A stretch of DNA of 64,000 bases from Oryzias latipes (lineage: Eukaryota > Chordata > Actinopteri > Beloniformes > Adrianichthyidae): positions 29,215,196 to 29,279,195 of the forward strand of contig NC_019876.2 in the NCBI RefSeq assembly GCF_002234675.1. The letters are read 5' to 3'. The notes beneath the pieces were generated by a model. The model did no database searches and had not been told where the DNA came from. It worked only from the letters and a program-made list of their open reading frames with translations. A program made the position numbers and the translations under genes. Positions 1 through 11,205 of the stretch are shown here, one piece after another (position 1 is the first letter of the stretch; each line of letters begins with the position of its first letter).

Positions 1-1053
1 GAAAAACGAGTGTCAGTCTCCAAAGTCAGTCCCATAGTCAAAATGCTGAAACATTACATCTCAAGCAGGTGTGGTCAGATCACACAGCCACTTGGTGAAA
101 AACTGGCCACTAACTTGAAGAACAATCTCCATGAGAGGTTTTCAGCTCTGGAGAAGGTCACTGCTCTGTCAATGGCAACCTTGTTGGACCCAAGGTTTAA
201 AGAGCTGGGGTTCTGCAGCCAAGGCTCTGCCCACACGGCCATAGAGCGACTCACTAAAGAGTGTGCTGCAACAATGCAGGCGCTACTTCCAGAGGCACAG
301 CCACAGTCGCCACCTAGAGAAGGTCCTTAAGGTCAGCAGGAAGATGGTGGTCTCTGGGCCCTGCTGGACAGGCATGTGGGGGTTCAACAGCAGGTGACCA
401 GCACAACTGCCAGTGCAACAGTGGAGGTTCAGAGGTACAGTAAAGATTAGAATCCTCATCATAACTTCTGCTCATTTTAGACTGGTGCATGACAATAGGC
501 TATTAATGTCCTTCTAGGTACTTAAAGGAACCTCACATCCCAAGGACTCAGGACCCACTGAGATACTGGGTTACCCACAAGGTTTTATACCCACATCTCT
601 ACAAGCTGGCAATGAAGTTTTTATGCACACCAGCTTCATCTGTGCCTTGTGAGAGGATCTTCTCCAAGGCTGGCGAAATCGTCAGCCAAAGACGAAACAG
701 GCTGAAGCCCAGCACAGTGGAGAAAATTCTGTTTTTAAATAAAAATCTATAACATGTATCCCACCCAGTCATGTTAGACCCTGGTTCACAATCACTCATT
801 CTCACTTTATACATGGCATTCACAATGTAACACAAGCACTTCCTCACAAATCTTCAAACATTGTCTTTGTTTCATTTCCACAGTGAAGTGTTACAAGGGC
901 AAGGAACTTAGTGGAGTAGATGATATACGTCCTGTCTGCCACCAGATGCCGCTGTTCTGTGTGGTTTCGAAGCCCCAAATGCTTCATTCATTTTTCTGGC
1001 ACATTTACATGAAGCCCCATGAGAGCTTCATGGGGCTTCGATTCCCATCCCTA
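1..1053 (+). mobile_element. hAT (Ac-like) DNA transposon, 3' portion
   Basis: This is the right-hand part of a hAT element, cut by the window edge. It carries the transposase C-terminal half (10-752) and about 300 bp of 3' flank. The end near 1040-1053, read on the minus strand, is GTAGGGATGGGAATCGAAGC, which resembles the usual hAT-Ac terminal repeat (C/TAGGGATGGGAATCGA). The left terminal repeat lies outside the window, so no target duplication can be checked. Confidence 0.7.
10..752 (+). pseudogene. hAT transposase, C-terminal half with one intron
   Basis: The reading frame shows a ZBED/hAT-type middle region (LLDPRFKELGF) and, near 517-752, the hAT C-terminal dimerisation domain with SSVPCERIFSKAGEIVSQRR and a terminal FLNKNL. 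The two blocks are separated by an apparent intron of about 85 bp whose borders (AG/GTACAG donor, TTCTAG acceptor) keep the frame as VQR/YLKEP. One in-frame TAA (328-330) interrupts the first block, so this copy is probably dead. A host-domesticated ZBED gene is an alternative, but the stop and the nearby terminal repeat argue for a transposon relic. The N-terminal BED finger and most of the catalytic core are outside the window. Confidence 0.75.
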
Positions 1054-1203
1054 CTTGTTATACTCCGCCTCTAACTGTATGAGTTTCAGCCTAGCTAAAA
1101 TACTATCAAAACCTAAATGGAATTTTGCCCTGTCATTCTCTACCACCTTCTGAGCTGTTTCCCATTTTGACCTTGTGGTTTCCAGTCCATATTCTGCACA
1201 CAT
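1054..1203 (-). mobile_element. R4/Rex6-like LINE, C-terminal fragment split off by the retrovirus
   Basis: Read on the minus strand, this stretch encodes CAEYGLETTRSKWETAQKVV, then ENDRAKFHL. It resembles the start of the restriction-enzyme-like endonuclease region that follows the zinc knuckle in R4-clade LINEs. It continues directly from the LINE frame that ends at 10929 on the other side of the retrovirus (..IIYRN joins MCAEYG), showing that the two pieces were one element before the insertion. The fragment ends where the hAT element begins. Confidence 0.65.
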
Positions 1204-1717
1204 TGTGAGGAAACTGGAGATTCTAAACAGGACTGTAAAATAGGTAAATTAGGTTCGTTCCCCTTCAGCTTCCTGCACACAGAAATGAATGAATAAGACT
1301 CAGAGACAGTTACTTATCTTTTGTGGAGGTTTTACTTCGTACAAACACGAAGGGGTCAGACAAATCAACATGGTGCATTCAAAGTCCGAACCAACGAGCT
1401 CAGAGATGGGCTTTGGTATAAAAAGCCTGCATTTGCATATTCAGAAGATCGTCCGATGGACCCCGTGTGAAAATCACGGCCACAGGTTACTGCTGGAGAG
1501 AAGCTCAAAGGCTAAAGTGAAGATAAGTCTGAGGCCTGCTCAGCAGAAAACACATGCACAGTAAAAAGGGAGGATGAGAAGAAACTGTTAGAACAATAGC
1601 TTGGCTGTGCTTTCTTCAAATGTAATATAATTTTGAGATTACAATACATGCTTAGTGAATTAAGTTTAAACCATTAGTGTAATAAAAGTTAAAGGCAGTT
1701 TCTAACTATTCTTCACA
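1204..1717 (-). repeat. ERV LTR (3' LTR in element orientation)
   Basis: This 514-bp terminal repeat is nearly identical to 10410-10923, with TG..CA ends and a 5-bp CACAT duplication outside. The adjoining polypurine tract at 1718-1729 shows that it is the downstream LTR of a minus-strand element. Confidence 0.85.
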
Positions 1718-1729
1718 TACCCCCCTGTT
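1718..1729 (-). other. ERV polypurine tract
   Basis: On the minus strand the sequence ACAGGGGGGTA lies immediately upstream of the LTR start TGTGAAGAATAG. That is the position and composition of a retroviral plus-strand primer. Confidence 0.6.
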
Positions 1730-2934
1730 TGTCATATCAAAATTACATATGAAAAGTCAGCAGAACTCCTGTCATCATCAACCAAATACCATTTCACGAA
1801 GATTTTCAGTATAGGCAGCATATCGGTTCTGCCTAGAAAACAAAAGTGTATAGGTACAGGTAAATACAAAAGAAAACATAAAATCAACATGAATAAATGA
1901 GCATATCAGAGGTGGTAGGTGATACATGAGTGTTGATGCGATAACCTCCAGGGCTAAACTTATACCATCTGTGTGAAACATTCAGTGAGCAGTCAGGGAG
2001 GGCAAAACTTATCAACGGCCCGCGCCCCTCGGCAGCCATCACTAAGGATACGCATGCATCACCAGTCCAAACCTCGGCACAAAATCGTTAATTAAAGTTA
2101 CATAGTACAAGAAACAAAGTAGGAAATAAAGAAAATAAAGAAATGCAAATCCAATAAAGGAAAAACAACAAAAGACAATAACACTTTAAAGACCAGTTAC
2201 AACCACAAGTGGATGCGAATTAGGTTAATTGTAGGCATAATGCTGATAGAGTCGGCCTGGCAGCATCTTGGCGATCATTCATTTGATACAGGGAATCAAA
2301 CAGGTGACGAAAAGAACAACACACAGAGGACCGGAGTGACTATTTTTATCAGTACACTCCACCAGAAGTAAACTAATAAAGTGGGGACCCAGGCCAGTAG
2401 GCGTCAGTCATCTGAGAAGAAATCTGTGATTTAAGGGACTTGACCTCACTGATGATGTGAGTGAGATCTCCAGAGGAAGAGGGAATAAAAGTACAAGATG
2501 AAACCATGAGGAACAGCTGGACCCATGTTAGCTGGTTCGAAGCTCACTGTAGCTGGAAGAGAGGAGCGCTAGAGGAAACACACCAGGGAGCTCCCCTCGC
2601 CAGGAGTAGTGTCACACTGCGGCGGCTCCGTTGTTGGACTTCAACCAGGGATGTGTCTCAAAATGTCAGTCTCATAGGCTCTCAGCAATTTACAGTGGCT
2701 TACGTGAGTCCAAGAGGGTTGTTCAGCAATGTGTACTACAGTTGGCATGTTGAGGAGAACCTTGAAGGGTCCCGTTCACCTCGGTGTGACCAATCAGTCC
2801 GTTGAATAGCCTACAGGAAAACCAGGTCACCGACAGAGGTCTTCTGGTCGGGATGCAGAGTCTGTGGGGAGGAGAGAGCTGAAGGCAGACTCATTGTTTC
2901 CTTTGTTCTCACAGCTTTCTTCAAACAATCATGT
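1730..2934 (-). other. ERV interior, env-side remnant
   Basis: This is the 3' (env-side) part of the retroviral interior, read on the minus strand. It includes a hydrophobic segment with a CxxxxxPC-type tail near 2220-2330, as in retroviral transmembrane subunits. Coding capacity is degraded and it is treated here only as a fossil. The L1 at 2951-8273 interrupts it. Confidence 0.45.
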
Positions 2935-3058
2935 AAATCATCAATGGTGTGGGGACTTCCGGAATGCCGGCATAGAGGAGACACGCTCAGTCTGAGGCTC
3001 CCACACTCGGTTCACTAAAAACTCCACAAACTCGAAAAAAAACAACAGAAAAGAAGAT

Positions 3059-4096
3059 ATGAGTGGAGGAAACACGCTGCGGAAAAGCCAAAGAAAAAAA
3101 AAAGAAGTGAACGAGCTGACCGAACCAGAAAATATCGAGCACGAGATGGAAGAAGCGGCCAGCGAAGCTAACTCGGACAACGAAAACCAGCGAAGCCCCA
3201 GCGACACAAAGCTAATGCTAGACGGGCTAGCAAAAATTAGCGCTCAGATCCATGACTTGGACACAGAGCTGCGAGGGACAAAAAACGAACTGAAACAGGA
3301 AATATCTTCCCTCAGGCAAGATATGGACCGACAGTTCAAGGAGCACCACAACTCGCTGGAAATTCAAAAAGCAGACCTAGCCGAAGCCCAGACTCGCATC
3401 GCAACTTTGGAGGAGAGCAACATGGAGGCGAACGGTGAGCTGAAAACAATGCAAAAACAGATGCGACTTCTGCGGGACAAGGTTACGGAATCTGAAGCCA
3501 GAGCCCGGAGAAATAACATCAGAATCTTCGGGCTACCAGAAGAAGTTGAAGGGGGCCCAGTTATAACTTATCTAAACGATTTGTTTAAAAAAGAGCTTCT
3601 CATTCCGACGGACTTTGATCTTCAGATGCAACATGCACACAGAACCCCCCTGATGAAACCCAAAGCAGGCCAGCGCCCGAGGCATGTCGTGGTCAATTTC
3701 TTAAGTTTTGCAACGAAAGACACGATCCTGAAGAAAGCATGGCAAAAGAAAATAAAAGTGAAAGATCAGCTCATCCAGTTTGACCACGACTATCCAGCAG
3801 AAATTGTACAACAAAGGCGCTCATACTCGGACATTAAAAAAGTTCTGAAGGAGCGGGGAATCCGTTTTCAAACCCCATACACAAAGCTGAGGATTCATTG
3901 GAAGGAAGGCGTACAAAGCTACAACAGCGCGATGGAAGCGGCAGAAGACATTAAGAAGAGAGGGATCGATGTCAACACTCCAAGCAGCGAAAGCAGCAGG
4001 GGACCGGACCGGACCCAAGCAGCAGAGGGATGGCAGCGCGTCGGAGGGACAGCGCGGCGTGCACAAGAGAGGCTCCAGGAATACCAGAGGAAATAA
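3059..4096 (+). CDS. L1 ORF1 RNA-binding protein
   Basis: This intact frame of 345 aa has the ORF1p layout of L1 elements. A charged N-terminus (about 1-50) is followed by a long coiled coil with leucine heptads (about 55-145), then the RRM-like core starting ARARRNNIRIFGLPEEVEGG (about 148-167), and a C-terminal domain with YSDIKKVLKERGIRFQTPYT. ORF1p of this family forms trimers, binds the LINE RNA and acts as a chaperone in the ribonucleoprotein. The tail after residue 300 is basic and low complexity. The start ATG at 3059 lies about 110 bases after the 5' target duplication. The stop is followed by a spacer of about 290 bases before ORF2. Confidence 0.9.
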   Translation: MSGGNTLRKSQRKKKEVNELTEPENIEHEMEEAASEANSDNENQRSPSDTKLMLDGLAKISAQIHDLDTELRGTKNELKQEISSLRQDMDRQFKEHHNSLEIQKADLAEAQTRIATLEESNMEANGELKTMQKQMRLLRDKVTESEARARRNNIRIFGLPEEVEGGPVITYLNDLFKKELLIPTDFDLQMQHAHRTPLMKPKAGQRPRHVVVNFLSFATKDTILKKAWQKKIKVKDQLIQFDHDYPAEIVQQRRSYSDIKKVLKERGIRFQTPYTKLRIHWKEGVQSYNSAMEAAEDIKKRGIDVNTPSSESSRGPDRTQAAEGWQRVGGTARRAQERLQEYQRK

Positions 4097-4388
4097 CCAC
4101 AGGAAATCCGTAAATGGAGCCGAATTAAACAAAAAAGGCCGAGACGGAGCTCACAGACTGAGGAGGAAGGAACGTTGGACAAAGCTAGACTTATGTCTAG
4201 AGGCAGGCTCCCATCTGGAATGAGGACATCCTGCCCACCCACCAACGGGGACGAGAGAGGAGAGATGGATCATCTTTTCTCCATGTGGAAGTCACAATTT
4301 ACGTTTGTGTTCAGGTTTTACAGTTTTTTACAATTTTTGTTTACATGGTCACGGTCTAGGTGCATAAATATGATTGTTATAAGACAAA

Positions 4389-5432
4389 ATGTGTAGTTTG
4401 AGTATTGCCTCGTTAAATGTGAATGGGTTAACCACACCCAAAAAGAGGGGGATAATTCTGCAAAAATTAAAAAAAGAAAATATACAATTAGCTCTATTAC
4501 AAGAAACCCATTTAAATGATCAAGAACACGAGAAACTTAAAAAACTAGGATTCAGAAATACATATTACAGTTCATACAAACAAAGCCGCAAACGAGGAGT
4601 CGCTATTCTGATATCAAACAGAACTCAATTTGAGACTGACAAAGTCATAAAGGGGAAGGACGGGCAGTACATCATTGTTAAAGGACGAATGGGAGATGCA
4701 GTTTTGACAATAGTAAATGTATACGCCCCACCTGAAAGTGATAAACAGTTTTTTAAATCCCTGTTTAACGTTATTGCTGAAGAGGCAGAGGGTATATTAA
4801 TCTGTGGAGGAGACTTCAATGTAGCCTTAAACTTTAAATTAGACACAACTAGTAAACATAAACATAAAAAGGCTATTGCCAAATTTGTTAAATTATCCAT
4901 GGAAGAACTGGGATTGGTAGATCTATGGAGAAGCTTAAACCCCCGTAAGAAAGCTTACACACATTACTCCGCAAGTCACAAAGTACATTCACGAATAGAC
5001 TATTTCTTTGTTTTTAAATCAGATATTAATAGAGTAGAAGAATGTAAAATTGAGGGTGCAGATGTGTCTGACCATAATATCCAGCACATGAAAATAAATA
5101 TATCAAATAGGAAGAAACAAACAACATGGAGACTGAACGTTGGGATTTTGAATAATGAAACAATTATAAAGGACATAAAAGCCGACATAAAACAATATAT
5201 GGATGACAATGACAATGGAGCGGTAGACCCTACAGTGCTATGGGATGCTCTTAAAGCAGTAATTAGAGGAAAACTAATAGCGAAGACAGCATGGTTGCGG
5301 AAAAAGAGAATTCAAAAATATGAAGAATACTCGGTAAAATTAAAAGAACTTGAACAGCAGCTCATAAATAAAAATACAACAGAAATATACCAACAAATAC
5401 AAAATATTAAAAAACAAATCAACCACATATAA
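4389..5432 (+). pseudogene. L1 ORF2, endonuclease part (upstream of a stop)
   Basis: This is the N-terminal 347 residues of ORF2. They form an apurinic-like endonuclease with SIASLNVNGL, LLQETHL, GGDFNVAL, RIDYFFV and DHNIQHMK. These carry the expected catalytic Asn, Glu, Asp-Asn and Asp-His residues, so the domain itself looks undamaged. A single TAA at 5430-5432 interrupts the frame. The same frame then runs on as ..EDEIEKKMIYFKQSYQE.. into the reverse transcriptase half, so the copy is one nonsense change away from a continuous ORF2 of about 1,250 residues. No separate host function is implied. Confidence 0.88.
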
Positions 5433-5453
5433 GAGGACGAAATAGAAAAAAAG

Positions 5454-8150
5454 ATGATTTATTTCAAACAAAGCTATCAGGAAGTAGGGCCTAAATCAAC
5501 AAAATTACTAGCCAAAAGAATTAAAAAACAACAAACTCTGAATACAATCTATGAAATCCTTGATCCCGAAACCAATAAAGTAACAAATAATCCAGAGGAA
5601 ATTGAGAGAATATTCACTAATTACTATAAAAAGCTATATTCACAACCTCCTTCAGCCTGTGAACAAGATAAAAGAAGCTTTCTGGAAAATATGGATCTGC
5701 CATTTATCGGATTAAATCAAAATAAACTACTTACAGCTGAAATTACTACAGAGGAAATATTAAAAACCATAAGCTCTTTGAAAAACAATAAATCACCAGG
5801 CAGCGACGGGTTTCCAGCTGAAGGGTATAAAATATTTAAAGATGAGCTGACTCCAATATTACACAAATCTTTGAATTGGACCCTACAAAATAATAAAATG
5901 CCTATTTCCTGGTCCGAAGCAATTATTTCAGTTCTGTTGAAACCAGGGAAAAACAAACAGTCGTGCGCCAATTATAGGCCTATTTCAGTACTAAATATAG
6001 ATTACAAAATCTACACGTCTATAATCTGTAACAGGATAAACACATTTTTACCTGACATTATTGATGAGGACCAGACGGGATTCATAAAAAGTCGCCAGAC
6101 ACACGACAACATTAGAAGAACCTTACACTTAACTGAAAGAGCCCAAAGAGAACATATAAGTACAGTTCTCTTAAGTATTGACGCGGAAAAAGCTTTTGAC
6201 TGCGTTAATTGGGAATTTTTATTCTTAGTCTTAGAAAAAATGGGATTTAATAACAAATCAGTTGAAATTATAAAAACAATATATTCACAACCAACGGCTA
6301 AAATTAAAATAAACGGGAATTTAACAGGAACATTTAAATTGGAAAGATCCACTAGGCAGGGTTGTGGACTCTCCCCAACTCTGTTTGCTCTTTTTATTGA
6401 GCCTCTGGCACAGGCAATCCGAGAAAAACCTGAAATTAAAGGAGTTTCAATGAATGGCGTTGAACATAAAATAGGATTGTTTGCTGATGACCTAATAGCG
6501 TACCTCGAACAACCAGAATCATCAATTCCACAGTTTATGAAACTGTTGGGAACATTTGAAAATTTATCGGGATATAAAATTAATATTTCAAAAACTCAGA
6601 CTCTAACATTCAACTATGTTCCCTCTGAATACATTAGAAACAACTTTAAATTCAATTGGAATATGACAAGTATTAAATACTTAGGAGTAGAAATAACACA
6701 AGACTTTCAACATATAAACATTAAAAATTATTCAGAAGTACAAGACAAGATAAAAAAAGACATAGAAAGATGGTCAACACTCCCACTAGATTTCAGCTCT
6801 AGAATCGAAATAGTGAAAATGAATATATTGCCGCGGTTTTTATTTTTATTTCAAGCTCTACCAGCACAGGTCTCCAACACTCAATTTGCAACGTGGGATA
6901 AAACAATATCCAGATTCATATGGGACAACAAAAGATCCAGAATAAAATATGGCACCCTCCAGCTTCCAAAGAACAAAGGAGGTATGGCATTACCAAAGCT
7001 GAAAGAGTACTACATCGCCTCACAATTACGGTACTTATGCTGTTGGTGTAACCCCCATTATACTGGAAAATGGAAAAATATTGAATGTGAAACTTTACAA
7101 GAACCTATTCAAAACATTATTGGTGATAAAGAGTTATATGAAACAAAGAAAAGGCATTTAGATCCCATAACAAATCATACACTAACTATATGGTTCAAAC
7201 TACTCCAAAAATACAAAATCTTAAATAGTGCAAAAAAATTAAAATGGGTAGCATATGACAGGCAATTTAAACCAGCAGAATATGATCAGACCTTTAAATA
7301 TTGGACTACAAAAGGAATAACAGCATGGTGCTTGCTAGAAAAGGACGGACAGCTGGAGAGTTTTGAGAACTTAACTAAACAATTTCACCTTGAAAAACAG
7401 GATTTTTTCAGATACTTACAAATGAGAAACTACCATAAGAAAGCAATACAGAGCGACTCCTCTGGGGATGAAGGCGGGATAGTTCACACAATAACAAAGA
7501 CATATAAAGACAACAATACTAAATGGATTAGTATGCTATATAAATCATTAATGGAATATGACGAAAACACAACTTTGAAAGTAAAAGATAACTGGGAAAG
7601 AGAATTAAACATAAGGATAACTGAACAGGACTGGTTAGATATGTGGAGACACCACCATACCACCACTGGATCTCGAACGTGGAGAGAGTTTGCCTGGAAA
7701 AACCTTATTAGATTTTTCATAACACCTAAACTGAAGAACAAACATTTGAAAACAAATCAGAGCTGTTGGCGCGGATGTGGAGAAATAAATGTTGACCACT
7801 CTCATGTATTTTGGAAATGTCAGAATGTAACAGGTTTTTGGAATATGGTGGGCGATCTCACATGCAAAGTGCTGGGATACACAATTCCTTTGTTGCCAGA
7901 ACTGTTTTATCTGTACATGTTTTCAGGAAACCTAATCCACCAAAGTGACAAATATTTATTTAAAGTCATGTCACTAGCCGCCAAAAAAACAATAACCAGA
8001 AACTGGGGCACTACGGAGATCCCTTCAAAGGAGCAATGGACTTCAACAATCAACAACATATATTCAATGGAATTAATAACATACAGGCTGAAGCTGCAAG
8101 AGGCACAATTACACCGAAAGTGGAAAAAATGGACACTGTACAACAGATAG
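5454..8150 (+). pseudogene. L1 ORF2, reverse transcriptase and C-terminal part
   Basis: This open frame of 898 codons is in phase with the endonuclease part. RT motifs in order are NNKSPGSDGFPAE (motif 1), NYRPISVLNIDYKI (2), DEDQTGFIKSRQ (2a), STVLLSIDAEKAFDCVNW (A, catalytic Asp), STRQGCGLSPTLFALFIEPL (B) and IGLFADDLIAYL (C, the FADD box). The thumb follows with ISKTQTL and IKYLGVEI. The last about 150 residues contain CWRGCGEINVDHSHVFWKC, the Cys/His knuckle typical of L1 ORF2. It would act in target-primed reverse transcription with the endonuclease. Apart from the upstream stop, no breaks were seen. Confidence 0.9.
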
Positions 8151-8289
8151 ACATGGGGAACACCTAGACTTGACCTTTTTCTTTTCTCTCTTGTTTTTTT
8201 GTGATGTTGTTTGAGATTTGTGTTCATGTAACAAAAACTAATAAAAATAAAGTTATAAAAAAAAAAAAAAAAAAAATCATCAATGGTGT

Positions 8290-10390
8290 CAGTAGAGCCA
8301 GGCATGAGAGTAGAAAAAATCAGGGGGAAAAATAAAAAAATAAAATAAAAATTAAAAATTGTGAAAAAAACACATCGAAAGTGAAACAGACAAGAACTGC
8401 GTCTCATTTTAACAGTACAATGAGCGTTAGGTTGTAAATAAATAAATCATACACGGACACAGTAAAACGGTAAAAACAGGCACATTGACTAATGGGAAAG
8501 TTTGAATGGAAGGGAGTGGAGCACACTGCATGTGATTCTGGAGAATTCACACAAGAGAATCACAGGTCACATTGTTTCAACTATCAGCCGTGCAAGCAGC
8601 TGCAGCTTACAGCGAGTGAGTAAAGGTGGGGGCTGATCAGATAAGGTGGTGAGGTCCGGGGAGAGAAATAATTTTGCTAGAAACAGAAACTAAATGTACC
8701 AAAAAATTTTAACCTGTGCTTGGGCCAGCTGGAGTTTAGTTTTACCGCACTTATTGCCCTGAGAGTTGAAACTTCAAAAGATTAGCAGACATGTCCATTA
8801 AAAAAAATGTAAGGCGAGTTAGTGAACCAGAGATCCTCAGGAATGCTTTTAAGGGGTCAATCCTGATTTACAAGCAGAAATGGAGGGACCTGAGAAGTGG
8901 GGTCAGAAGGCTGCAATCAAACTTTTTATAAGCAGGGAGAGTGAACTAAAAAAAAGGGAAGGCGGCACCCGCCATCTGAGTCTGATCATGTTTATCCAAG
9001 AGGGAGGTGTGTCCTGCACAAACTGATCCACGTCTGCTTTGTAAGAAATGATACTTTCTATAGCTTTTTCTGAACATCTACCCTAGTCCATGTCCTAAAC
9101 ACTAAAATACACACTAAAATACACACTAAAAGACGTCCTATTTTTATTCTGAGAGCATAGAAAGCCGTTACATCTGCTTACAGTGGAGAAATCACCCCTC
9201 CTTTCTGCGAGTTTTCATCCGCCTGTCTGCAGGCTCGGGCACGCGCACTCTGATCTGTGAAGCTGCTCCCCCCTCCTCCTGCTCTGTCCTGCACTCTGAG
9301 GCTGCTTAACTTTCTATGAAATCCATAATCTTTAACCCATTTATCCAAATACTTGATTAATGTCTGATCCTGACTTTCCACATACTTCTAAACTTTATGA
9401 AAAGTTTTCTGGACCTGAGCAATGTGCTTTCTTACTGTCTTTGTTAGATTTTGCGAATGAGTCCCACCCATCTTTTTGAGGTTTTTGATCGACGATCAGC
9501 TACAACATTCTCAATTTCAATCACAAACCAGAGTTCCCACCCAAGTAACCCGTTTTATGGATTCTCCAGCGCTGAATCTAATCAGCAGAAAAAGCTTGGA
9601 GAATCAGAAAAGAAACCTAATTATTTGTCAACTGAGTTACTATGTTGTTTTATAACGAGGCATTAATCAAAGCGAGCATACACCACAGAAGCTGTCGAAA
9701 AAGGGCAAACTCAGACACAGACAGAGAGACATAAAAAGCGTTACACACACATAGCTTCCCCGGAGCTCCGTTTCTTCGCAAAAGTTACACTCAGCCTTCC
9801 CAAGGCTCTATTTATTCGTCTCACGCGGCTGTTCCTACACTTATGCCTACACTTCCGGCCTACACTGACATCCCTACACTTCTTCTCCTTCCCCGGAGAA
9901 CATATTTGTCTACTCTTATGCCTACACTTCCATCCCTGCACTGCCATTCCCACCGCGGAGGGAAGGCTCCTACACTCACAGCCTCGCGAGCTGTCCACAC
10001 TTTTTCCCGTCCGCGAAGGATGACTCGTGCACGTGCAGCACCCTGACAACGGGCGGTGCTCTATTCAACGTGTTCGCGCAGCGGTCTGCAGCCGTTTCTC
10101 TATTCTTCCCCAAAGTTGATGTGCGCACACACAAGGTCACAGACACAGTCAACATAAAACCCTAACAAGTAAAGAGAGGACAGACTTTCTGTGTGGCAAA
10201 CTCACTTCGAGCAATGAACCTCGTTATTTAAAGAGGGTCCGACGTCGCCGAGGGCACCAGTGGATCCAGGGGCAGGGCTGCCGATCCTGAAGGCTGATGT
10301 GTCAATACTGAGGCTGTGATCTCAGACCGAGCTCGGTTTTTGGGCAACCCCCCCCCAAGGGGTTCCAGCTGTGTCCAAGGCACGCGTCGA
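8290..10390 (-). other. ERV interior, leader/gag-side remnant
   Basis: This is the 5' part of the retroviral interior, read on the minus strand. A stretch near 9180-9390 reads SQDQTLIKYLDKWVKDYG, which could be matrix/gag-derived. The rest (9390-10390) looks like untranslated leader. No protease, reverse transcriptase or integrase motif was seen on either strand, so a large part of the provirus is absent. Confidence 0.4.
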
Positions 10391-10407
10391 CCGGCTCAGA
10401 AGGACCA
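10391..10407 (-). other. ERV primer-binding-site candidate
   Basis: The minus-strand sequence TGGTCCTTCTGAGCCGG begins two bases inside the right LTR. It starts with the TGG expected opposite a tRNA CCA end. The tRNA was not identified. Confidence 0.5.
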
Positions 10408-10409
10408 AA

Positions 10410-10923
10410 TGTGAGGAAACTGGAGATTCTAAACAGGACTGTAAAATAGGTAAATTAGGTTCGTTCCCCTTCAGTTTCCTGCACACAGAAATGAATGAAT
10501 AAGACTCAGAGACAGTTACTTATCTTTTGTGGAGGTTTTACTTCGTACAAACACGAAGGGGTCAGACAAATCAACATGGTGCATTCAAAGTCCGAACCAA
10601 CGAGCTCAGAGATGGGCTTTGGTATAAAAAGCCTGCATTTGCATATTCAGAAGATCGTCCGATGGACCTCGTGTGAAAATCACGGCCACAGGTTACTGCT
10701 GGAGAGAAGCTCAAAGGCTAAAGTGAAGATAAGTCTGAGGCCTGCTCAGCAGATCACACATGCACAGTAAAAAGGGAGGATGAGAATAAACTGTTAGAAC
10801 AATAGCTTGGCTGTGCTTTCTTCAAATGTAATATAATTTTGAGATTACAATACATGCTTAGTGAATTAAGTTTAAACCATTAGTGTAATAAAAGTTAAAG
10901 GCAGTTTCTAACTATTCTTCACA
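10410..10923 (-). repeat. ERV LTR (5' LTR in element orientation)
   Basis: This is the partner of 1204-1717, 514 bp long and about 99 percent identical by eye. It is followed by the second CACAT duplication at 10924-10928. The PBS candidate directly inside it marks it as the upstream LTR. Confidence 0.85.
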
Positions 10924-11041
10924 CACATGTTCCTGTATATTATTCCACTTGATTGTGGTGCTCCATGTATGCTTTACCTGCCAGCATCTTAAACCCTGCA
11001 GTTATGTGCTGGATTGTTTCAGGCGCGTCTTTACACAGCCT

Positions 11042-11205
11042 ACACCTTGGGTCTTGTCTGGTGAGGTAGATCTACACCTTGGGTCTTGTCTGGTGAGGTA
11101 GATCTACACCTTGGGTCTTGTCTGGTGTGATAGATCTACACCTTGGGTCTTGTCTGGTGTGGTAGATCTACACCTTGGGTCTTGTCTGGTGTGGTAGATC
11201 TGAAC
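11042..11205 (-). repeat. 32-bp minisatellite inside the R4-like LINE
   Basis: There are about five tandem copies of a 32-bp unit beginning ctacaccttgggtcttgtct, with small variations (gaggtagat, gtgatagat, gtggtagat). The array lies within the LINE coding region just before its zinc-knuckle codons and appears to have expanded from LINE sequence. Confidence 0.9.

Larger units (their letters stand above)
2951..8273 (+). mobile_element. L1-type LINE (Swimmer-like), full length
   Basis: This is a complete 5.3-kb non-LTR retrotransposon: a short 5' UTR (2951-3058), ORF1 (3059-4096), ORF2 (4389-8150, one internal stop), and a 3' UTR with AATAAA near 8240 ending in a poly-A tract. It is flanked by a perfect 16-bp target duplication (aaatcatcaatggtgt at 2935-2950 and 8274-8289), so both ends are defined and the 5' end does not look truncated. 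It sits inside the ERV interior. It resembles teleost L1 elements such as medaka Swimmer. The family name is from memory and not verified. Confidence 0.9.
1204..10923 (-). mobile_element. Endogenous retrovirus (ERV) with paired LTRs, incomplete, carrying an L1 insertion
   Basis: Two direct 514-bp LTRs (1204-1717 and 10410-10923) begin TGTGAGGAAACTGG and end CTATTCTTCACA on the plus strand. They are flanked by a 5-bp duplication CACAT (1199-1203, 10924-10928). Orientation is minus: a G-rich polypurine tract abuts the left LTR and a TGG-starting primer-binding-site candidate abuts the right LTR. Minus-strand sequence near 2220-2330 resembles the membrane-proximal tail of a retroviral Env transmembrane subunit (CVVLFVTCLIPCI). 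A short gag-like stretch lies near 9180-9390. Without the L1, the interior is only about 3.3 kb and no pol motif was seen, so this is an internally reduced fossil. The LTRs differ at only about five sites by eye, which suggests a fairly young insertion. Confidence 0.75.

Noticed and set aside
1289-1564. Frame of 91 codons also found at 10495-10770
   Set aside because: It lies inside both ERV LTRs and is shared only because the LTRs are repeats.
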